Shown piece after piece: positions 58,851 through 64,000 of a DNA stretch of 64,000 nt (positions within the stretch are counted from its first letter, which is position 1; every line of letters begins with the position of its first letter). The translations under genes and the position numbers were made by a program. The notes under the pieces were generated by a model, which ran no database searches, was not told the DNA's origin, and saw only the letters and a list, made by a program, of their open reading frames with translations. The stretch is from Dryomyza anilis (lineage: Eukaryota > Arthropoda > Insecta > Diptera > Dryomyzidae). The stretch is from contig OX638132.1 of NCBI GenBank assembly GCA_951804985.1, positions 11,823,529 through 11,887,528 of the forward strand, in the 5' to 3' direction.

Positions 58851-59400
58851 ATAATAATTTACACATAAAAACAAATAATAAAAGAATAATGCGAAATATT
58901 GATTGATTTAAACAGTTTTTGTTATGATAACTCTGTATTCCTTTTTTGTTTTGGTAAAATAAATCAAATATGATATTTTTTTTCAGAACACATTTCGGTC
59001 TTATATAAACCTTTTTTGATATTAAAATAAGCATGGTTGAAAAATGTTGTACAAGAAATGGTTGAGAAGAGTTCAATTATTCTACAATCCTCACGTAATA
59101 ATAAAATATCAAATGTTCTATTACAGTGTATTGTGTTGATTTTATTATCTAAGTGTATACCCTGATATATTAGACATATGTATAAACAAAATACTGAAAT
59201 GTAAGATGTCTATTTCTGTTGTCATGAAAATCAATATTGATTAGTGTTTCTTCGTGTAGCCGTCCTGCCTTAATTGCGCGCGTCCTTCCAGGGGACATTA
59301 GCAACTTATCCGACACATTCGCCAGTTGTATCACGACTGAACCACCCCCCACCCCTCTTAGCATAAGTTCACATCAAGTCGTACAGTGGTATGGGACTTT
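58851..59400. other. AT-rich DNA, then a GC-richer single-copy stretch
   Basis: 59235-59400 is unusually GC-rich for the window (GCGCGCGTCCTTCCAGGGGA, a C-rich run near 59345) with no frame of note. Confidence 0.3.
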
Positions 59401-59444
59401 AAATAGAATGAAGTGAAATATATATATATATATTTTTTTGTTAA

Positions 59445-60155
59445 TTCTCTCTAATTTTAATACTACATAAGAACTACTACATACTAAACTCAAAAAATTT
59501 CTAGGACATTTTACGAAATACTTTTTGTAATTTTTTATTTCGTAAAATACGCGAATAAATTGTAGAATACACAAAATATTTGTAATTTTTTTTTTGTTTA
59601 CAAAATATTTTTTACGATCGATTCGTATATATTATGAATCAATGTTCGTAAATTTTAAATAACAACTGAATTCCTTTAAATTACGAAATGCTCGTTATAT
59701 TATTACCTGTTATAATTTTTTTATGAAAAAATAACATATTATACGAATGAGCTTTACATTTTACGAATAAATTACTAAACTTTCGTAAATTTTGAAGCTA
59801 TATGTAGAATTTTACGAAACATTCGTATTTTTTACGAATTAATTGTAAAAACAGAAGTACGTTTACTTGGAGCTGCATTTTATTTTAATCGGTATCGTCT
59901 CAAAAGTTCAAAAATAAGAAATCAGTGCACAATATTTCATTTCTTATGAATGAATCCTCATTTTCATCATTTAAAATTCCTTCAAAACATACAATAAATT
60001 ACGAATAAAAATAAAAAACTTCCGTTTATGTACGAAGGAAATCTACGATTTCGTAAAATATGCAAATTTCGAAGTTTTATCATAAATTTACGAATTTTTT
60101 TTTTTGTGTATTATACGAAATATTTCGTAAAATACACGAACGATATTAATTACCC
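59445..60155. mobile_element. Element-like cluster of TTTTACGAAA/TTTCGTAAAA motifs
   Basis: At least fifteen copies of (T)TTACGAA or its complement (for example ATTTCGTAAAATAC, TTTACGAATAAATTA) in 700 bp. This density is far above background and similar in style to transposon subterminal repeats. Ends not defined; no protein. Confidence 0.5.
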
Positions 60156-60274
60156 AAGACAAATGTTTTCGCATTGTCTGGAATAATTTTGGCATAATTG
60201 GAAGTTTGTAGAAATCTTACAGTATGAATTTGTGGAATTTTAAAATTAGATTCCTGATTTTAGCACAGAGACTA

Positions 60275-60730
60275 CACTCAGAAAAAAATGCCATAAAATT
60301 AAAAGTTTTTACTATTGAAATTAGTTAAAAGATTAAACTATAACTTCAATAAGTAAATCCTATTAAATACTACAAAATACAATACTATTATTTTTGAGTT
60401 TGTATGTACATATTTATTTTTTGTATACTAACTGTCCTATTGTCAAAATTTAATGCACTCAGAAAAAACATACCATAAAATTAATAGTTTTTACTATTAC
60501 TATTTACTATAATTATTTACTATAAAATAATCGACAGGATATTTGCCCGATTAACTATTAACCCAAATGAATCCTATTAATTACTACAAAATACTATAAA
60601 ATTTATTTGAGTTTGTATGAAAATATTTATTATTTGTATACTATTAAATCAATAACTGTCCTATTGACAAATTTTAATGGGATTTTATGAGTTTTTTTTT
60701 CTGAGTGTGGGATTTTCATTAAAACACCGC
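60275..60730. mobile_element. CACTCAGAAA MITE invaded by a second copy
   Basis: The first copy starts CACTCAGAAAAAAATGCC after TA and is broken at TTTAATG; the sequence GGATTTT resumes after the second copy at 60710. The first copy's right end is lost. Confidence 0.7.
60456..60707. mobile_element. CACTCAGAAA MITE, 252 bp, intact
   Basis: CACTCAGAAAAAACATACC to TTTTTTTTTCTGAGTG, TG duplication at 60454-60455 and 60708-60709. Inserted into another member of its own family. Confidence 0.85.
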
Positions 60731-60884
60731 AAAAACTTTCGAAAAAAAAATGTTTCTATACTGACTTATGCCATATTTAGATAATTGACAAATTTGAGTC
60801 TGACTGCAAAATTTTATGTAATTTCGTTTTCCGTTCTACTTATTATTTTTGCACATTGTTCTATGTTCTTCATCCCACTGTCAG

Positions 60885-60970
60885 AAACAGCCGACGATAA
60901 AAAAATTAATGCCTTACATTTCGAGGGATGTTTTTGTCCTTTCGAAACAGGGCTGACGTATGCGTTAAAG
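60885..60970 (+). CDS. Candidate internal exon, 86 bp
   Basis: A long pyrimidine-rich tract (about 60830-60880) ends in CACTGTCAG. The donor is TTAAAG|GTGAGTGAG, nearly ideal. The exon begins with two bases completing a codon and then reads 28 codons, starting TADDKKINALHFEGCFCPFE and ending with GLTYALK, in phase 0. The composition is normal for protein and includes a Cys-Phe-Cys-Pro motif. No family is recognised. The neighbours are MITEs, so the rest of the gene would lie beyond one or more long introns or outside the window. The antisense frame is also open, which lowers certainty. Confidence 0.4.
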
Positions 60971-61046
60971 GTGAGTGAGAATATTTTTCTGTCACATGAC
61001 GTGTACAAAAACACATGATACTCTTATAGTTACTAATTCAATAGTA

Positions 61047-61371
61047 CACCATAATAGAGATTTGTTGCGCCAACCAACTCTCAAAACCCAACAAACTTAT
61101 TCGGTTCTCTCAACCGCTAAGTTGGCTGTTGTTGTCAAAATATAAAGAGTTGTAGTTTGTTCTGCAACCAATTTCGAACTGTTTTAGAACAATTTAGTAC
61201 AGATTTAGAACCATTAGGAGTGTGTAAAGACTAAATTTGCATGTGTATATGCTAATTTGGCAGTTCCGCCAGCAAATCTGTAAACCATTCGATTGAACCG
61301 AATGAAGTTAGTTAGTACAACTAACACTTTCATTCTTCCAACCTCATGCCAAAAGAGGATTTTTCTGTGTG
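61047..61371. mobile_element. CACACAG MITE, copy 1
   Basis: CACCATAATAGAGATTTG to GGATTTTTCTGTGTG, TA duplication (61045-61046 and 61372-61373). 325 bp. Interior AGTTGGTACAACTAAC-like palindromes. Confidence 0.8.
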
Positions 61372-61373
61372 TA

Positions 61374-61914
61374 TAAACACAAAGTTAAAAATATATTAGG
61401 GCATTTCCAGGAAAAAAGTCTACCACGAGCTAAAAATTCAAAATTCTAAACACAATTTTTTCTGATGATACAAACTAAAATTTCCATAAAATTTAAATAT
61501 TTTTATAAGGGTGTTTTAATGTCACTTCCATAACCGAACGAAATCTCAATTAAATGACCATGCTGCCTACTTTTAGCGGCACTCAGATTAATGCTTTTAT
61601 TATATAACACTGCCTGACAAAAGTCAATAAAAGTTACAGCAAATTTTTTGTCAAATTAGCTCTAGTTTTTGAGATATGGCCTCTACCACTTATTCATTTT
61701 TATGCTCTTCTTTTGTTTTAAAAATCAAAACAAGAGAAAGTATTGAAATTTTCTTTTTGATATTAGATGCAGAATATCCAGCACTACAATACAAAACATT
61801 TCTATTATGCTTCTTTAAATTATAAAAAAATGATGAATAAAAAACGCAATTAGTTATGAACAAAATGATGTCTAAGCATTGTTATAAACCGCCATGTATC
61901 CTCTCTAAACGCCA
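61374..61914. other. AT-rich spacer
   Basis: No gene or repeat recognised. Confidence 0.35.
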
Positions 61915-62224
61915 CACACAGAATAGAGATTTGTTGCGCCAAACCAACTCTTTGCCCAATCAACTTATTCGGTTCTCTCAACCGCTTAGTCCGGTATTAT
62001 TGTCAAAATGAAAAGAGTTGTAGCTTGTACTGCAACCAATTTTTAACTGTTTTAGAGCAATTTAGTACAGATTTAGGACCATTAGGAGTGTGTATCGACT
62101 AGTGTAATAGGCTAATATGGCAGTTCTGACAGCAAATTTGTAAACTAACACCGAATTAAGTTAGTTGGTACAACTAACCTTTTTATTCTTCCAACATAAT
62201 GGCAAAAGAGGATTTTTCTGTGTG
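61915..62224. mobile_element. CACACAG MITE, copy 2
   Basis: 310 bp, CACACAGAATAGAGATTTG to GGATTTTTCTGTGTG, CA duplication (61913-61914 and 62225-62226). Closely similar to copy 1 along its whole length. Confidence 0.85.
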
Positions 62225-62226
62225 CA

Positions 62227-62800
62227 TTGAAGAAAATAAATTACAAATCTGGGCTTAAATAAAGAATTAAATAAAGGCAACCTTTTTTTTGCATGTTAAA
62301 TCTGAATTCTCTGATTTTGTAAATTTTTGGTGGATTAATGTGTCTCGGTCAAGATAAAATTATCTCTGGTAGAATTTCAATCCGAGATTGAATTGTTCGT
62401 GGTTAAATTGTCTATGTAAAAAAATGTGTGGAAGAGATTTTTTTTTCTTATTTCTACATTTATAAAGCGATTAAAAAAAGTTTGTATCGAACCTACTAGT
62501 TTTAAATATTTGCAATAATTTGACTACACTGAGAGAAAAAAATTAATAGAGAATCCTTTTGAGACACGTTTTGAGTTTCTTCCAAAAAAGTACATTTGAA
62601 TAAATTTTTTATTATTTCTATTCCAAAGACTGATTCATGATCTAACTTTTTGCATTGACAGAATATCATGTATATGCCTTTTAACTGATTTTTAAGAGAT
62701 TTTTCAAAACAGCTCAATGTCGGATTCGCTTTAAAATGTTGTGGTAAAGTGGGAAACTTATTAATTCTTACCAACATTTTTAGATATTTTTTAAACATTT
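62227..62800. other. AT-rich spacer
   Basis: Contains the isolated GGTAAAGTGGGAAAC (about 62743) matching the inverted repeat at 64/2030. A 98-codon minus frame at 62502-62798 overlaps it; its composition is plausible but it has no other support. Confidence 0.3.
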
Positions 62801-62814
62801 AGGATCTAATGATA

Positions 62815-63395
62815 GCCCAGAAAATTATCTATGATTGTTCAGAGCATAGGCCACACTAACTATCAAAATTACTAATTTATTTGTAATTGATCTACTTTTT
62901 AATACCTATATGTTCTGTGAACATTATTTTAGTATTCTTTTAAAAAATCAATTTTCATTAAAAAAAAAAATACTTCTGCCTGTAATCTGAAAATATTGCA
63001 CACAGGGAAAAATATGTTTTGCAGCAAACATATTATATTACATCTAACTTTATGAATTTACAAATTTTTAAAATTTTTATTTTAACATCGATATATTATC
63101 ATACATTATTAAATAAACAAGCAAATAATTTGAAAATTTTGTAAATAAATGTTACAGCCAATTAAAGTCTTTTAATTTATGATTGCAAATATATTATGTT
63201 TGCTGCAAACTAATTGTGTTCTCTGCATGTATAACTTCATAATTTTTAGTTTACTTTAAGGATGAAACGCTATTACGTAAAAAATGTCGTAAAAAAGGCA
63301 AAATCAGCAACCGCGAATTATATAGAACTGAAGTATGAGATGTTCATGTCAAACATATTTCCTCATTTTGCTGAGTAGTGTTATTAAAAATAAAC
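62815..63395. mobile_element. R-family pieces around a MITE
   Basis: 62815-62960 matches the R repeats in one orientation and 63245-63390 (TCAGCAACCGCGAATTATAT) in the other, suggesting R elements are themselves foldback or palindromic. Confidence 0.45.
62999..63229. mobile_element. Small MITE with GTTTGCAGCAAAC motif
   Basis: CACACAGGGAAAAATATG and the mirror of TGTTCTCTGCATG as ends. TTTGCAGCAAACATA and ATGTTTGCTGCAAAC are inverted inside. Left flank TG, right flank TA. Confidence 0.55.
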
Positions 63396-64000
63396 ACAAA
63401 AATTTAGTTTTAAGCTAGGACTCTTACCTTTTGCTCTGACTTCTTTTTCACTATTATTTTCTTAACTGCAGATTGTTCTCTTTGAGTTACTCAATTCCGA
63501 TTTGGTTTTCTCTGTGCAGAGAGAGAGAGACAGTGAGTGAGTGCTTGACAGAGTATTTTTTCTATACAATTTATGTAATGTTTTTTTGGTTTATTATTTG
63601 CAGATTTTTTTTGCTGACCAATTATTTTCCAGTATTAAATTATTAATATTTTGTATTAAAGCTTCAATGTTTATATAACGAATTAAACAATATATTTATG
63701 ATATTTCTATGCGTTATATTTAAAATACGTAATAATTTCTGCCTTGATAAATATTATTAAAGTTGAACTTTTAAATATTGCTTGTAAATTCCCTTTTGTT
63801 GATATGTTTGCATTACTAGTAAAATGTTATTCGTTTCTTTGTTTATAAATTTTATTGATTATATTTTATATTTATATTAAATGTTAATGTTTTTTTTTTA
63901 TTACTTAATTATTTTTATATATACTTAATGAAAACGAACTCTTTTAGAGTTATGATATGTTTGTGATATATTTTAATTTTTATTTATGTACTAAGACATA
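63396..64000. other. AT-rich DNA with short GA repeat
   Basis: AGAGAGAGAGAC at about 63517-63530. No gene seen to the end of the window. Confidence 0.4.

Noticed and set aside
62502..62798. 98-residue minus-strand frame
   Set aside because: Plausible composition but no splice, promoter or start evidence, and it overlaps a repeated 15-mer; kept only as a remark.

Overview
The window reads as strongly AT-rich nuclear DNA of a large-genome fly (Diptera). The evidence is several DINE-1/mini-me-type elements with a GATCAGCAT core and a GTCT microsatellite, small Helitrons, a mariner-like foldback element, and fly-style splice signals and one 50-bp candidate intron. A calyptrate (blowfly/house-fly-like) genome is my guess, not something the sequence proves. 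No complete protein-coding gene is visible. The window is best read as a gene desert or very long intron packed with non-autonomous transposable elements.

Repeat inventory. (1) A tRNA-derived SINE, seven copies; two have clear 11- and 14-bp target duplications. (2) A ~1-kb family with CACAGAAA/TTTCTGTG ends, filled with TTCATCAATATGATGAA-type palindromic motifs (called 'CACAGA family'), eight main copies plus fragments. (3) Other families with CAC...GTG ends: CACTCAGAAA (about 220-250 bp), CACGGAGGGAAA (about 1.1-1.3 kb) and CACACAGAATAG (about 310 bp). (4) A CCCTAGTAG MITE, three copies of 418-476 bp. Families 2-4 all make 2-bp target duplications of varied sequence (TA, TG, AA, TT, CA, AC). 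(5) DINE-1/mini-me-like elements, seven. (6) Helitrons with a 3' hairpin and CTAG end that carry a 15-bp CACCACACTAAAACT minisatellite, three. (7) hAT-like elements with 8-bp duplications, two clear. (8) A mariner-like palindrome. (9) Arrays of GGTTCC-rich sequence, and long GAAA and AAAAG purine tracts.

Layout. 0-14 kb: SINEs, CACAGA copies A-C, a GAAA array, CCC MITEs 1 and 2, a more GC-rich single-copy block at 11.7-12.5 kb with two weak exon candidates and an octamer motif, then the mariner foldback. 14-27 kb: a subterminal-repeat element with a small open frame, CACGGAGG copy 1, a small ORF at 19.9 kb with a TATA box, CCC MITE 3, and a CCGGACGGGACA-repeat stretch. 27-29.4 kb: a purine tract split by a DINE element. 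29.5-30.6 kb: an element-like unit holding a well-spliced exon candidate and an Inr+DPE-like promoter. 31-46 kb: CACAGA copies E, F and G, hAT elements, and single-copy blocks. 46-64 kb: a palindromic element, CACAGA copy H holding a Helitron, DINE elements, a three-unit 130-bp tandem repeat, a strong internal-exon candidate at 60.9 kb, and paired MITEs.

The insertions nest, so relative ages can be read: for example, CACAGA copy F contains both a SINE and a hAT element, each with an intact target duplication. Element names other than SINE, Helitron, DINE-1/mini-me, hAT and mariner are labels made for this report. Family assignments rest on termini and target duplications, because no search could be run.
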